Shown here: positions 24,029 to 35,580 of the stretch, in pieces | Layout of the letters: each line of letters begins with the position of its first letter | Position numbering within the stretch: position 1 is the first letter of the stretch | Assembly: GCA_948567375.1 (NCBI GenBank) | Contig: OX419756.1 | Span: 41,926,333 to 41,990,332 of the forward strand | Reading direction: 5' to 3' | DNA from: Lunularia cruciata | Taxonomy: Eukaryota; Streptophyta; Marchantiopsida; Lunulariales; Lunulariaceae | Length of the DNA stretch: 64,000 nucleotides | Position numbers and translations under genes: made by a program | The notes under the pieces: model-generated | Database searches by the model: none | The model's input: only the letters and a program-made list of their open reading frames with translations | Told to the model about the DNA's origin: nothing

Positions 24029-24507
24029 TATAAAAGACCGAGATCAAGGAGTGAAATAGGAGAACGGAAGATCACATTGGGACACTTGAGAGTGGAAAAA
24101 TCCAAATGCTTAGTATGAGCTTTTGTTTTGGTATTTATAAGGAGCATACAAGGCTCTTGAAAAGTTTCTCAAGAATTTTCCTTAAACCGCTTTCTTGGAG
24201 TGCAAGTCAAGTTGACCAAGAAGCTTCTCAAGAAGTTTTCTTGTAGAAGTCACCTACTTGGCATGCAAGCTAAGCTAAGCTAGCTGGAAAATTCTATAAG
24301 CTACCTACTTTGTGGTGCAAGCTAAACTAGCCAGGAAGCTTCCCAAGAAGCTTCCTCCTAGAAGTCACCATTTGGCATGCATGTTATTCAATACTTGGAA
24401 GGTATCCATTAGTTTCTTAGATATTTCTAGAATATTTAAATTAATTTGGCCTATTTGCTACATTTTTGGCCTAGACTAAATTTTTCACTAAATTCTATAT
24501 TTTTATA
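24029..24507 (-). repeat. Gypsy LTR 2 (shared middle LTR)
   Basis: Homologous to LTR 1 and LTR 3 over about 480 bp. Its right edge joins directly to sequence that in unit B lies about 615 bp inside the element, so the polypurine tract and chromodomain of unit A were deleted at this junction. Confidence 0.8.
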
Positions 24508-27500
24508 AGCAAGAGGGAATCTAGGACAAGTGAATCTTGTCCAAAATTAAGGAAGAAAAGAGAAAATCTAATGCTTGCTTATTTAGAATTATCCTAGATA
24601 AACTCAATAGTTATAAGATATTCATCCCAATTGGTATGATTAATGTTGACAAAGACACAAAGCACATCCTCCAAGGTGTAATTTGCATGTTTGGTTTTTC
24701 CATCAATTTGAGGATAATAGGCCATGGAAAAAGCAAGTTTGGTGACAAGTCTCTAGAAGAGTGCTTGCCAAAATTTTCCAAGACACCAAGGATCACGGTT
24801 GGAGATGAGTACACAGAGGTATCCCATGATGCTTGAAGATGTTGTCAAAATAGATATGAGCCAATGTTGGAGCATCCACTATATCAAAAGTTTGTGCCAA
24901 ATGGACTTGCTTACTAAACTTATCCACAAACACCACAATTATTGTGTGACCTTGCTTTATCTTGGGCAAGGAGGTGATGAGATTTAAACTCAAGTGTTCC
25001 TATCAAGCAGATGGGATGAGAAGTGGTTAGCAAAGACTACTCGGTTTTTGGTTGTTGGCCTTATTGTGTTTGTATTTCTCACAAGATCAAATAAACTCTC
25101 GAACATCTTGTGCCATGGTGGGCCACCACCATTGCTGTTGTAGGGTATGTGTAATACCAAGAGTTAACCATATGATCTAGATGTAAAATTAGGTTTGGTA
25201 ACATCTAGAATGATGTTATACATGATGGTCAAAATAGATCAGATAGAAGTATCACCAAAAGAGTACTTCTACTAATAGGGCAAAAACTGAAATAGACTTG
25301 AGAACCTTAGAACCAATAGCTAGACATATGATTTAAAGGTAAGAATTGATTTGGTAACATCTAGAAGGATGTTACACATGATGGACTAAACAGATCAGAA
25401 AGAGGTATCACCAAAAGGGGACTTTTACTAATAGAGTAGGAACCAAAATATGCCTGAAATCTTTGAAGGCAATTTTGGAGGCCTAAATGGATGAATTAGG
25501 CCTCAAATGTGAGGATTCCCCCCCCCCAATGGAAGAGAGGCTGGCCTTCCCTACCTCCTGCTTTGTGTCATCGAGAGCTTTCCAACGGTACCTTACTCAC
25601 GTGATTCTGAGATTCCTATAAAAAGATTCCCTCCAATCAAAGCTTGTTTGACCAACCAGATAGGACCTAGACCAGACATGTCATCCATCCAAGTACGTAA
25701 TCCAAGGGTGAAGCTTGCTGACATGTCAACTATCTATGTCCCTAATCCTATGGTGGAGCTTCCTTGGAGGAGATCCTCTTTGCCTATATAATAAAGAGAA
25801 GGTGCTCCTTTGGGGCATCGAATGTTTGAGTGTGCAATCTATGTTTTCTCTCTTCTCTTGTCCTCGGAGTATAAAAATATGCAAGGTCTTGTCCACACCC
25901 ATACGACTAGCAATTGGTAAGTCATGGGCTTCTTGAAGGTATATAAGTTGTAGATCACTCTTGGCTAGAACATAGATATGGTTCTCATAAAATATAAGGC
26001 TTTCTTTGAAGATGAAAGTGTTGTATACTTGTGTATTGCAAGACAACCTTATACAATTTGAAAGAAGTGTCTTGTTGTAAAGCGGTTGTAAACTTGATTT
26101 GGACTTTAGAGTCAATTGACACGGCCATAATTGCCATTGTGACAAGAAGAAGAGTCTTCAAATCAAGTCACCTTGTAGGGAATTGAAGATGGCATGGAAC
26201 CTATTGGGTTGTACTCAAGTTAGATGTCAAATAACTATAGTTGCTCCTCTTATCAATGATATTGACTCTTCATGTGCTCTAAATGTAACATCTTTAACAA
26301 GGGTTTGTGATTGGTTACATGATCACTTGTTTCCGCAAGGGATAATGCTTCCATACCTTGGTGGCATATACTATTGCTCCTATATGTTTTAGCTTCTAGA
26401 ATGCTTTTTTGTGCTGGGTTGTCCACTAAAAGCCTGAGGTCTTCACCAAAAGGTCAACCAATATTGTGGTCACATGAGCACAATAGTGAATAAATCATTG
26501 GTGAAAACTTGCCAATACATTAAATGCATGCACTTCTATGGCATCCTTCAAAGTAAGCCAATTAATAATGGACTTGATTTTGTCCTTTTCCTTCTTGATC
26601 CCCTCTGATGAGATCTTATGATCAAAGAAGGTAACTTCCTTTTGCCAAAAGGCACATGTTGACTCCTTGGAGTAGAACTTCCATTGACTTAATCATCTTA
26701 ACACTTCTGCAAATGATTTGCATGCTTTGCCTCTATCTTGTTATAGATTTAAAAATCATCTACAAACACCATCACATACCAATACAATAGCCCATCCAAT
26801 ACCCAATGCATCTGATCCATGAAGACTACTAGAGCCAGAAAGGTAAAATTTCTATTCAAAATACCCATACCTTGTGCAAAAGGTAGTCTTTTGCACATCC
26901 TCTCTATCAATGAGAATCTACAAATAGCCATTTTGGAGATCTAACTTGGAGAAATATCATGCTCCACTTAATTGATCTAGCAAGTCATCCATTCAAGGCA
27001 AGGGACATGTATTCTTCACTCTTTTTTCTTATTGAGGCCACAATAATCAATACAAAAGCAAAGTCTTCCATCCTTTGTTAAGACAAATAATACGGGTGCT
27101 CTCCAAGGAGATATACTATATTGTATAAAATCCTTCTTTAAAAATTGTGTTAATATTATTCAAAGCTCATCCAACTCCTTTGGTGAGAGTCAATAGATTG
27201 GTCTGCTCATTGGAGTACTTCTTTGAATAACTCAATCTTGAAGGGTATACCATGATCAAAGGATAATCTCTTCAATTGATCATCTAGAAACACATATGCA
27301 AACTCTTGAACTATTTGATCAACCATTGCATGATGAAGCTTCTGGCACTCATCAGATTCTCCATACATAATTGGCTTGATCCACACCGCAAAAAATGGTT
27401 TATCTTCCTCCAAAGCTTGCTTTATGGCTACTTTACTAACAAACTTCTCATCTTGGGATTAAATATTCTTAGGTGTCTTACTCAAATTTCAAAAAACCTA

Positions 27501-29065
27501 ATTGGTATTTCTTACCTTGGTGTTGTACTTGAATTTGTTATCGGGTTCAATCAAATTGAATCTTATAATGTTCAAGCCAAGGCAAACTTAGAATGATGTC
27601 ATAGTGTAGAGGTGCCATAGCAAACCTCATATACTCCAAATATTCCTCAATCTTGAATATAACAAGATGTGAGGTATGGAATGCAAAACCTTTTCAACCA
27701 TCTGCCATCATCAATCTACTTCCAATTTCTAGCTTGATAAGAATACTTAATTCCTTTACTAATTACAGGGACATGCAATTTTATGAACTTCCAAAATCAA
27801 TCAAAATCTTATAATCATGATCATATATCATACCTTGCAAGTGAAATAAACTTGCATAGGTTAAGCCTTCAATCCCATTGGAACTAATCAATTTCCCAAT
27901 AGGTTGCTCAAGTTCTCCTTTTGGGATTCTTTGTTTCCTTGATTATCAAGCTTCACAAACGCCATTTGGACAATTTGTCAAGGTCATCCATTCTTGAATA
28001 TACATTCAACAATACAATGCACAATTTTGCAACAATAAAAGCAACCCACTATTTTTCTACCATTTTGTTGCAAACTTTCTTTTTATATAAGGCCAAGTGG
28101 TTTCCATTAAATGGCATTGATCTCCATTGGTGCTAGCTCTTTCGCCCGTATGTAGTGTATGGGCAGATTTGTGAAGGTAGAGGTCAAGACCAAGTTGTTG
28201 CAACCAAGGAATTGAAGCACTCAACCAATTGCATGGCTTCCTCCAAGTGTTTGGGCTCCCACATGGCCACTTCCAACTTGGTGCATGACTTCAAGCTCCT
28301 CATAAATTAATCTAGAGCTTCACCTACTAATATATCTAAAATTTGCATTATGGTGTTCTTGAATTGAGTGATGTAGCTTCTTACAAAACCAATCTTGTTC
28401 AATTTTGCCAACATATCTTGTGTGACTCATGTGATATTTATAGCTTGGAATTGCCCAATTTTTATCCTTTTGAATTCTTCCCATGTCGAGATTGGTACAA
28501 CAAACTACCATTTAGCTCGCTCCACTCAAAATCACCACCATAGTTTTCCACTCCATCCTATTGGCTTAAAGCCAAGAGAATGTATCTCTATTCATCTTGA
28601 AAATTTTGTAGCTTTGAAATATGGTTCACAATCAAACACAAAATTCTCCACTACTCTTGAGAAGTTTTGCTTTCAAATACCTTGGGCTTTGGAAATCAAA
28701 TTTGCTCTTTTCCTTCTCAAAATGGTGCTCTCTCTACATGCTCTTGTTGTTGATGATCTTGTTCTTCCAACAATGAAGTAAGGTGCTTGATTTGTTGTTT
28801 CATTGCCACCATGGCTACTACTCTATCAAACTACCTATAATGTATCTAAGTTAACACGTCCACCATTCTCCATAAGTTACAATTGAGAGTACCAAGGGTT
28901 CATTGGACAAGGTGATCACATTCTGAAGATTCTGCACAAAGTGTGAGATGATGACTTGTGTGAAATGATGTTTGGGCAGAACATGGACACAAAAATTTCT
29001 ATGTTTGGTGGAAATAGATTTGGTGGTCCATAATTCCATCCATCCCATTTTTTCTCTAATACTAA
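24508..29065 (-). pseudogene. Gypsy unit A: gag, protease, RT, integrase core; 3' end deleted
   Basis: Same domain order as unit B. The zinc knuckle GCFYCCKIVHCIVEC (about 28,020-28,060) keeps C-x2-C-x4-H-x4-C. The protease-RT spacer reads FAYVFLDDQLKRLSFDHGIPF (27,240-27,330, in pieces). An RT fragment VDQMHWVLDGLLYWYVMVFVDD lies at 26,749-26,860. The integrase core LITSLPKIKQG...VVFVDKFSKQVHLA and YFDNIFKHHGIP is at 24,793-24,993. Unit A lacks the chromodomain and about 200 bp of RNase H present in unit B (around 26,370), and carries a 727-bp solo LTR insertion. Non-functional. Confidence 0.85.
25150..25876 (+). mobile_element. Solo LTR of another gypsy family inside gypsy unit A
   Basis: Absent at the matching position in unit B. 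It begins TGTAATACCAAG, the same start as the LTR at 56,238. The 3' half is shared with 56,535-56,820 (GCTTGTTTGACCAAC, CATGTCATCCAT, TATATAATAAAGA as TATA box, AAGGTGCTCCTTTGG). Flanks are GTATG (25,145-25,149) and ATATG (25,877-25,881), a likely target duplication with one change. It contains an internal repeat of about 150 bp (25,160-25,310 and 25,310-25,440, sharing TTTGGTAACATCTAGAA). Confidence 0.8.
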
Positions 29066-29561
29066 TAAAAGACCAAGGAGATAAATAGGAGAATAGAAGA
29101 TCATAGTGAAAGATCATATTGGGACTCTTGAATGAGAGAAATTCCAAATGCCTAACATGAGCTTTAGCTACAATATTTATAAGGAGCATACAAGGTTCAT
29201 GAAAAGCTTCTCAATAAGCTCCTTAGAAGTTGCCTTCTTTGAGTGCAAGCCAAGTTAACCAAGAAGCTTCTCAAGAAACTTCTTTTTAGAAGCCGCTTAC
29301 TTGGCATGCAAGCTAAGCTAGTTGGAAAGCTTCCCAAGAAGCTTCCTTTTAAAAGCCACTTACTAGGCATGCAAGCTAAGCTAGCCAAGAATCTTCCCAA
29401 GGAGCTTCCTCCTAGAAGTCACCACTTGGTACGCATATTACTCGATACTTGGAAGGTACCAAGTAGCTTCCTAGATGCTTCTAAAAAATTCTTATAATCC
29501 TTGACTAATTTGCTACTTTTTTAGTCTTGACTAACTCATTTGTAAACTCCATATTGTTACA
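29066..29561 (-). repeat. Gypsy LTR 3 (5'-most on the minus strand)
   Basis: On the minus strand it starts TGTAACAATATGG and ends just before the degraded primer site (TTAGTATTAGAG). It shares with LTR 1 and 2 the CTTGGCATGCAAGCTAAGC repeats and the GATACTTGGAAGGTACCAAG block. Confidence 0.85.
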
Positions 29562-29570
29562 ATTGCCACA

Positions 29571-30310
29571 TTGTGGTACCAATATCTATGCATCTAGGAG
29601 CAACTTACATGAGTAGATTGCGGAACTTTGCCACAAGATTGCCCTAAACTGATTTTCCTCAAGGTATCTACAAACCTTTTGCATTGGCTTAATCCTACCA
29701 TTTACCCTCTCTTCAAACTCATGGTATCTCCCACTCTATCATTGCAAAGCTAGAATGTATTCATGCTGATTTAGCTAGTCATAATTGCTCTCTTCAAAGT
29801 AACTTTTATTTCCTTATCATTGTTTATGAATTCACAAGACTAGTGTATGTACCATCCTTGTAGCACAAATCCAATACCTTATCAGCTCTTAAGGCATATC
29901 ACAATAGAATAGAGACATACTTAAGCCATCACAAAAAGACTCTATGTACAAATGAAGGTGGAAAATTTGTCAACTTGGCAGTAGATTATTGGTCATGTGA
30001 GTGTGGAATTACCAAGGAAATACCTCCTCCTTGGTACCCTAAACTGGACAATGTCACCAAGCAGGCGATCCACACACTTGTTGAGCAAGCTCAAGGTATG
30101 ATGCGTAGTACCAACAAACACCACAACTATTAGGAAAGTGCCAACCTCACAACTGTCTACCTACAAAATAGAAGCCCAAATTCTCATTTTCATGGATGCA
30201 CACTATGGAGGCATGGAGCGGTCTCAAACCCAATTTATAGTACCTTAAAACTTGGAGATGCAAGGCATTCATTTTTGACAACCTGCTCAACTTGGGAAAG
30301 TTTGACTCAA
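29571..30310 (+). pseudogene. Copia integrase fragment
   Basis: Resumes the copia reading after the gypsy block: LWYQYLCI (family LWHxRLGH), then LECIHADLA (first catalytic Asp region, about 29,750), FYFLIIVYEFTRLVYV, and TNEGGKFVN in place of the family's SDNGGEF. The second catalytic Asp is lost. KLDNVTKQ stands where PQQNGVAER is expected, followed by VYLQNRSPNS (family YL.NR.PT). Several stops. Confidence 0.8.
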
Positions 30311-30759
30311 GAGCAGTCAAATGAATATTCATAGGTTATGCTACCAATGGATACATTCTCTACTACGAGATTCAAGCAAATGGTTGCAATCACAACATGC
30401 ACATTTGTACAATACACCACACTACAACCATTGGCCATTGAGATTGATACCTACCTGTTTAATGGATCTGACCCTTTTGATGCAAACTCTAACCCGCTCA
30501 ATATTGGCCTTGCACACAAAAGCTGAAGTTGAAGCAAAAGCAGATGAGTTCCACACTACACCTAAAGCTCCAACATCAAACACAATACTTGCAATAGACA
30601 CTCAATGCACCAATCCTTGGAGATCCTACAGCACTTTCAAGCCAACTCAATGGTACCTTGATAATGAATATATCCTACGATCACTGATGATATTGATCCA
30701 CCCAAGGATGATGCTCTTGAACCACCAAGTCACCATTTTGAACCACCATCATACACTCC

Positions 30760-32298
30760 CATATTAAGAAGTAACAAAGCAACACAATGGATTGAAGCAA
30801 TGGAGGGAGAATACATCATGCTACTAAACATGCATGTTTTCACTAAAATGCTACAAATTGACTTACAAGTGATTGCAAATGTTACTCGTTCAAAGTGGGT
30901 TTTCAAAGTGAAAACAAATGCACATGGTGAAATTGAGTGGTTCAAAGCCCCATGTTGTTGCTCAAGGGTATACATAGGTTATAATCATCAACTATTGCAC
31001 AACATTCCACCATTGCAACTATGACCACAATCCATATCATATTTGGCTTGGCTGCATCACAAAACCTATTCCTTGAGCACCTTGACATTATCATAGCATA
31101 CTTGAATGGCCTCCTCAAACAAAACATCTATCTAGCACTGCCCCTTGGACTCCACCAAGCACAATTTGGAAGCTCAATCAGGCCTATATGGCCTAAAGCA
31201 ATTAGGCCATGAGTGGTTCAAAATCTTTACAACACAACTCCACAACATGGATTTTTCTACCTTACCTTATGAACAATGCCTCTTTCACATTACCAAAGAA
31301 GTCCACACATTGCATCTCCTCCTCTTCATTGACAACATCTTCCTCACCACTTCTTCATCAAACTTGCCAATAGATATCAAGAATTGCTTGGCGGTTGCAT
31401 TTCAAGTCAAGCATCTTGAACTTGCAAGATACTTACTTGGACTTGAAATAGTTCATCAAGAGATAGGCAGAATTGCTATAAAAAAAGCTAACTACATCAA
31501 GCATGTCCTATCTTGGACACATCTCTCCATCATAAATCCCGTTTGCACACCATTTCACCAAGAACACAAACTTTGGACAACTAACAACTCCAAAGCTAAA
31601 ACAAGGTACCGATATCAACAACTCCTCACAAAACTGAACTATGTGGCAGCTTGTACACAACTTGATATTACACACAATTTTTCCCTCCTTGCACAACATT
31701 CCTCTCATCCCATAGATACTCACTAGGCAGCACTAAAACGTTTGTGTTGATACTTGGCAAGAACACTCATCATTGTCTTCTCTACCCAACCTCCATCCCC
31801 AACCTTACCTTAATTGCACATGTGGATGCAAATTGGGCAAATCAATGATCATCATGTAAATCCTATACATGCAATCTTTTGCTACAAAACAACATTGCAG
31901 TTCTATGGTCATCTAAGAAACAAGTTGTAGTTGCTTTCGCTATAGTAGAAGCAAAATATTATGCTCTTTCTGCAGCATGCCATAAAGCTACATGTGCACA
32001 AATTTTTTTGGCATTTCTCACCAACTTTACAAGACCTATAGTCATTCAAGCTGCCAGCCATGGAGCTATTGGTGCAACATCCAACACTAGCATGATTACG
32101 TCAACTAGAATGAAACATATTGATATTTGTCATCATTACATCAAAGACATAATTACAAAGGATTATGTTTCCCTTATTCCAATCCCCACTATTGACAATG
32201 TGATATCAGATATCCTTACCAAAACATTGGCTGATCCCCACATAGCACTTCTTCACAAACATATTGGCCTTCGCTCTTGTGATAGAATCATCCAATGA
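30760..32298 (+). pseudogene. Copia reverse transcriptase and RNase H fragment
   Basis: Begins SKWVFKVKTNAHGEIEWFKA (about 30,890-30,950), the start of the copia RT. HLDIIIAYLNGLLKQNIYL (about 31,080) matches LDVKTAFLNGxLEEEIYM. The active site LLLFIDNIFL (about 31,325) has YVDD changed to FIDN, so it is inactive. LNYVAACTQLDITHNF and, after a frame break near 31,725, VDANWAN, WSSKKQVVVAFAIVEAKYYAL and KHIDICHHYIKD mark RNase H, ending ISDILTKTLADP. One of the longer open pieces (31,145-31,726) spans 193 codons. Confidence 0.85.
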
Positions 32299-32703
32299 AT
32301 GTATCTAATCCCTTTTATTCTTTTGTGCTACTATCAAATTTGTGTGCAATCTCATATTTTCCCTTCATCTTCATCTTCCACATCTCCATGGGACTCTTCT
32401 TTCTACTCCACATCCTTTCTTGTCTTCCTCTCCCCCACTCTCACTTCACTTCTCTCACATTCTGTCCCATGACATGTTAAAGATCTTCTTGAAGACCCTC
32501 ACAAGCAACACTGAATTATCAAGCCCTATCTCATGACCTTGACTAGGAAGAACAATCAGGAGAAGATGACCTGATGCAATTGATATGCTCGTCTGCACCC
32601 AGAGTTGTCAACTATAGAGGACAAATATCTCTTTCTATTCTTAAGCCTTCTCAGCAATTGATCACCTAGATTGATTTTTGTTCCTTCTCCCATTGCCTCC
32701 CAC

Positions 32704-33003
32704 TTAGACAAAATTTAAGTACCTTACTTCTGTTCCTGTCTGTGAAGATGTAATTTCCACCATCTCAACCCCAATTTCTACAGTCACGCTGACTTTGTTC
32801 TTCTCATGGGTGATGTTGATAGTGTCACAAAGAATACCAGCCTTCCCATTAACCTTAATCCTATCCTGCAAGAACTTCTCCAAGGAAGTAATGTCCATGA
32901 TCTTGTATTCCATGAGCTTTACACTGTTGATTATGTAGGTCACAGCCTTCTTCTTCAGCTTTGTGGCTCCTGTGACAAGCTTCCTAGCAAGAACTGGAGC
33001 CAT
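32704..33003 (-). pseudogene. RPL22: Ribosomal protein eL22 (RPL22) pseudogene inside the copia element
   Basis: A 99-codon reading from ATG at 33,003 (context CTATGGCTCC) matches the N-terminal two thirds of the large-subunit protein eL22: VTYIINSVKLMEYKIMDITS, then EKFLQDRIKVNGKAG, TINITHEKNKVSVTVE. The C-terminal core with SKRYLKYLTKKY is missing; after VTVEI the sequence jumps to EVRYLNFV, resembling the end (ELRYFNIAE). So it has an internal deletion of roughly 30 or more residues. No introns interrupt the matched part, suggesting a retrocopy. It lies antisense between the copia RNase H end and the 3' LTR, so it was captured by or inserted into the element. Confidence 0.85.
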
Positions 33004-33280
33004 AGCTGCTATCAGTCAAGATCCAACTCTCGATAAAAAATGTGGATAAAACTTTTGTCAACACATTCTTCCCCTGCTTCTCATTCTCTTCTTCTTCCTA
33101 TCAATGTTGAGGGAATGGCTCTTCCTCTCACTGTCAAAATCTTTTGAACCCCTCTACAGTGCCCTAATGCATAAACGTTCATTTTGTTTCAGCTAGTGTG
33201 TCACATTCCTGTTGTTTTTCTGACCACCGACACGCCCAACAACTCGACCCAACTCTCACATGTTTCCTTGACCATGCTGC

Positions 33281-33291
33281 AATTGTGGGGG
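33281..33291 (+). other. Polypurine tract of the copia element
   Basis: AATTGTGGGGG immediately precedes the 3' LTR start TGTTG at 33,292, the expected plus-strand primer position. Confidence 0.6.
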
Positions 33292-33585
33292 TGTTGTTTT
33301 AACTACAACATGGAGCCGTGTGGAAACACATGTCAGCAGCTATAACTACACAATGGAGCCGTATGAGAGATCAACGCATCAATGCATTGATCTCCAAAAT
33401 ATATTTGGCTACTTTGGGCTGTTTGTTTTTCAATTCTGTTATTACCTCATTGTCACATCATGTCCTTCTGCATAGTCATTATAGTCATACCTCCATTTTA
33501 GTCAGAGCATGTATAAGATTTGGTTTACTACTTGTACTAAGAAACAATGAAAATATATAAGTTTTCATTGAAAAACAGCTCTTGT
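33292..33585 (+). repeat. 3' LTR of the copia element
   Basis: Partner of 16,970-17,261 with the same start (TGTTGTTTTAACTACAAC) and shared blocks GGAAACACATGTCAGCAGC, ATTGATCTCCAAAATATA, GTATAAGATTTGGTTTACTA and CATTGAAAAACAGCTC. The many differences between the two LTRs show an old insertion. Confidence 0.85.
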
Positions 33586-33739
33586 GGAACAATTCTTCGA
33601 TTCATTGTACAATATTGGCTTTAAAAATGTGTGTCCTGATTTGCTCTATCATGGTTTACTAGTCATTAAATAGTTCCAGTTTTTGCAATTGTTGTTCAAG
33701 ATGACACAAGGATGCTCTTGTGAGATAACAATTAATCAT

Positions 33740-35515
33740 GGGAAAGGCAGTGAATATGATGCCTAGTTCAAATTTTCTGAACAAGTGACTCATCAATAGT
33801 ATATCTATAACTTCTTTCGTCAGTACTAGTCAAGGTCTGTCGTTGAAGTTTTGGCTGTTTACAGCTAATAGACTCCATGTACTATCGAAAACGAGAATCC
33901 AGTGACTAGCATGCAGGGGTTAAATGCAGTCCTCATACTACTCGCTCCGTGAGCGTCTCTTAATTTTCGAGACTCCAGCAATTCATTCTTATGCACTACA
34001 CCTCATGCTATCACCACGTCATAGAATAGATTTCTTATTAGCGCTTAGCCCAGTTTTACGTCTTGTGTTTTATCCTTGTACTTGTACTAGAAAGGATGGG
34101 ATCTTCTCATCTCTTCGTGCTATGGCAGCCGTTGGCCGTTTTCGCCTTTTTCTTTTCTACCACCACATCATATGCTTAGAATGTCTACGATAGTAGATGA
34201 TCCAAAGTTTGCGCCTTTTTCGCCTGTTTCTTTTCTTTTGTTTCACCCCATTATATTCTTAAAAGTTTGCGCAGTTGTACCCGGTTCCATGACATTGCTT
34301 GTTTCTCCAATAGTCACAACTCAGTTGGCACAGAAAGTCGGCACGAATAGAACGCCACCTCCACTGCTGTTCATTAATATCGGAACCTGTTTTTGTTTCC
34401 GTCCAAAGTCTACACATATCTCATGCTATTGGCCAATGGGAGAAATTCAAATGCAGCCGTACTGTATTCGTTTTCACTCTCCTTCTTGAAAAAGCGGAGT
34501 GATGTTCACTCTCCGGTTAGCCCAATGATATATCAATGACTGTTCGGGGGAGAATAATGTGTGATGCCTCTCTGTTCTTGAAAAAGCGGAGTGATGTTCA
34601 CTCTCCGATCAGTCCAATGATAGAACAGTTACTGTCTGGGGAGAATAATGCATGATGACTCTCTATTCTCTGTTCTTGAAAAATCGGAGTGATGTTTACT
34701 CTCCGGTCAGTCCAATGATATAACAATAAACTCATCGGGTGAAAAGGATGGCCGTAGATGTATCCTACAGTGTGTCATACTGGACAAACACAAATGCAGT
34801 CTGGTTTGTATCATCGGTGAAATACGGCAAGTCATTAGAGTAATCAAGTAATCTATACCCGTCTTTGTTATCCAACCATCACTCCGATAGTGAATTGCAC
34901 GCTAGAATATTTCTGATGAAATACTCTGTTTGTTCTCTTTTAGCCCCATGTTACCTTTTTTGTCTCTCCCTTGTACGGCTTGATGGGGTCTTCCCATCCT
35001 TCATTCTTACTACGCGGTCGCCTTTTTTGTTTGTTCTCTATGTCTCATTTGGAATATGGTCTCTCATTCAGTACTTTCTCTCCATGCTCCAATTCTCAGT
35101 CTTGTCTTTAGTCTCCATACCCTTACTCAGTGAATTCCTCTTGGACTTTTCACGACGAAATAGCTTCAGTTGTACTCTGGGTCTGATTTAGTAACATACG
35201 TCAATTTGGGAGCGTTTTATCTTCATGATCTCACTCTCACTTCCGGTGTTGAGAGTGATTGTTACTGTATGTGCTTTTTGAAGCAGTTGGGTGGGAAGTT
35301 GAGTGGAAGGACAACGGGCACGAAAGGCCTCAACGCGACCGTTCTACATCAGATTTTTATTCTGTCTGATTGAGAAAATCTTGAGCAATATCTCTACGTT
35401 AAGATAGCTGACTCTAGATGACATGTTGAAAGAATCCAGGACTTCTTGATTTGATGAGCATTCTATGAGATACATAATTTTGGTTAATTAGCAAGATTTG
35501 AATTTCAGTCACTTA
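33740..35515. repeat. Ancient duplication, copy A
   Basis: Shares ordered blocks with 44,460-46,560: 'gtactagtcaaggtc.gtcgt', 'acgaaaacgagaatcca', 'gcaattcattcttatgcact', 'ctatc.ccac.tcata', 'gtggatgtagcc'-type sequence near 34,755, 'ttcagttgtactctgggtct' (35,162) and 'atctctacgttaag' (35,389). ORFs in it are low-complexity and not supported as genes. It is the natural continuation of 16.1-16.97 kb before the copia insertion. Confidence 0.8.
34483..34770. repeat. Three-copy tandem repeat, 92-98 bp
   Basis: Copies start near 34,483, 34,575 and 34,673 with 'ttcttgaaaaagcggagtga' and contain 'actctccg.tcagtccaatg' and 'ggggagaataatg'. Copy B of the duplication has only two diverged units at about 45,025-45,145. 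Confidence 0.85.
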
Positions 35516-35580
35516 CTCGTTGATTGATTAAATATATGCAGTCTCTGGCCTTCGCCATCTCCTCCTTCACCAAGTCCTCT

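Larger units (their letters stand above)
18789..29561 (-). mobile_element. Ty3/gypsy three-LTR block (two internal regions) nested in copia
   Basis: Three LTRs in the same direction (18,789-19,255; 24,029-24,507; 29,066-29,561) separate two gypsy internal regions, both read on the minus strand. The block is flanked by the same 5 bp, ATTGC (18,784-18,788 and 29,562-29,566), and the copia reading resumes across it (TTIAT / ATLWYQYL). Minus-strand LTRs start TGTAACAATATGG and are followed by a primer site complementary to initiator Met tRNA. The chromodomain in the lower unit marks it as a chromovirus-type gypsy element. Most likely an LTR-LTR unequal recombination product of a single insertion. 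Confidence 0.88.
16970..33585 (+). mobile_element. Ty1/copia retrotransposon, full span, split by nested insertions
   Basis: Two related LTRs (16,970 and 33,292) bracket a copia polyprotein in the order gag, protease, integrase, RT, RNase H, which is the copia order. A 10.8-kb gypsy block interrupts the gag-pre-integrase region; its removal leaves about 5.8 kb, a normal copia length. GGAAC flanks both sides (16,965-16,969 and 33,586-33,590) if the 3' LTR is taken to 33,585, consistent with a 5-bp target duplication. Every domain carries stops or lost catalytic residues, so the element is dead. Confidence 0.85.

Noticed and set aside
33571-33590. Copia LTR ending at AAAAACA with a target duplication of GCTCT
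   Set aside because: The 5' flank does not contain GCTCT; GGAAC on both sides fits better if the LTR runs to 33,585, though a non-CA end is unusual and the edge stays uncertain.
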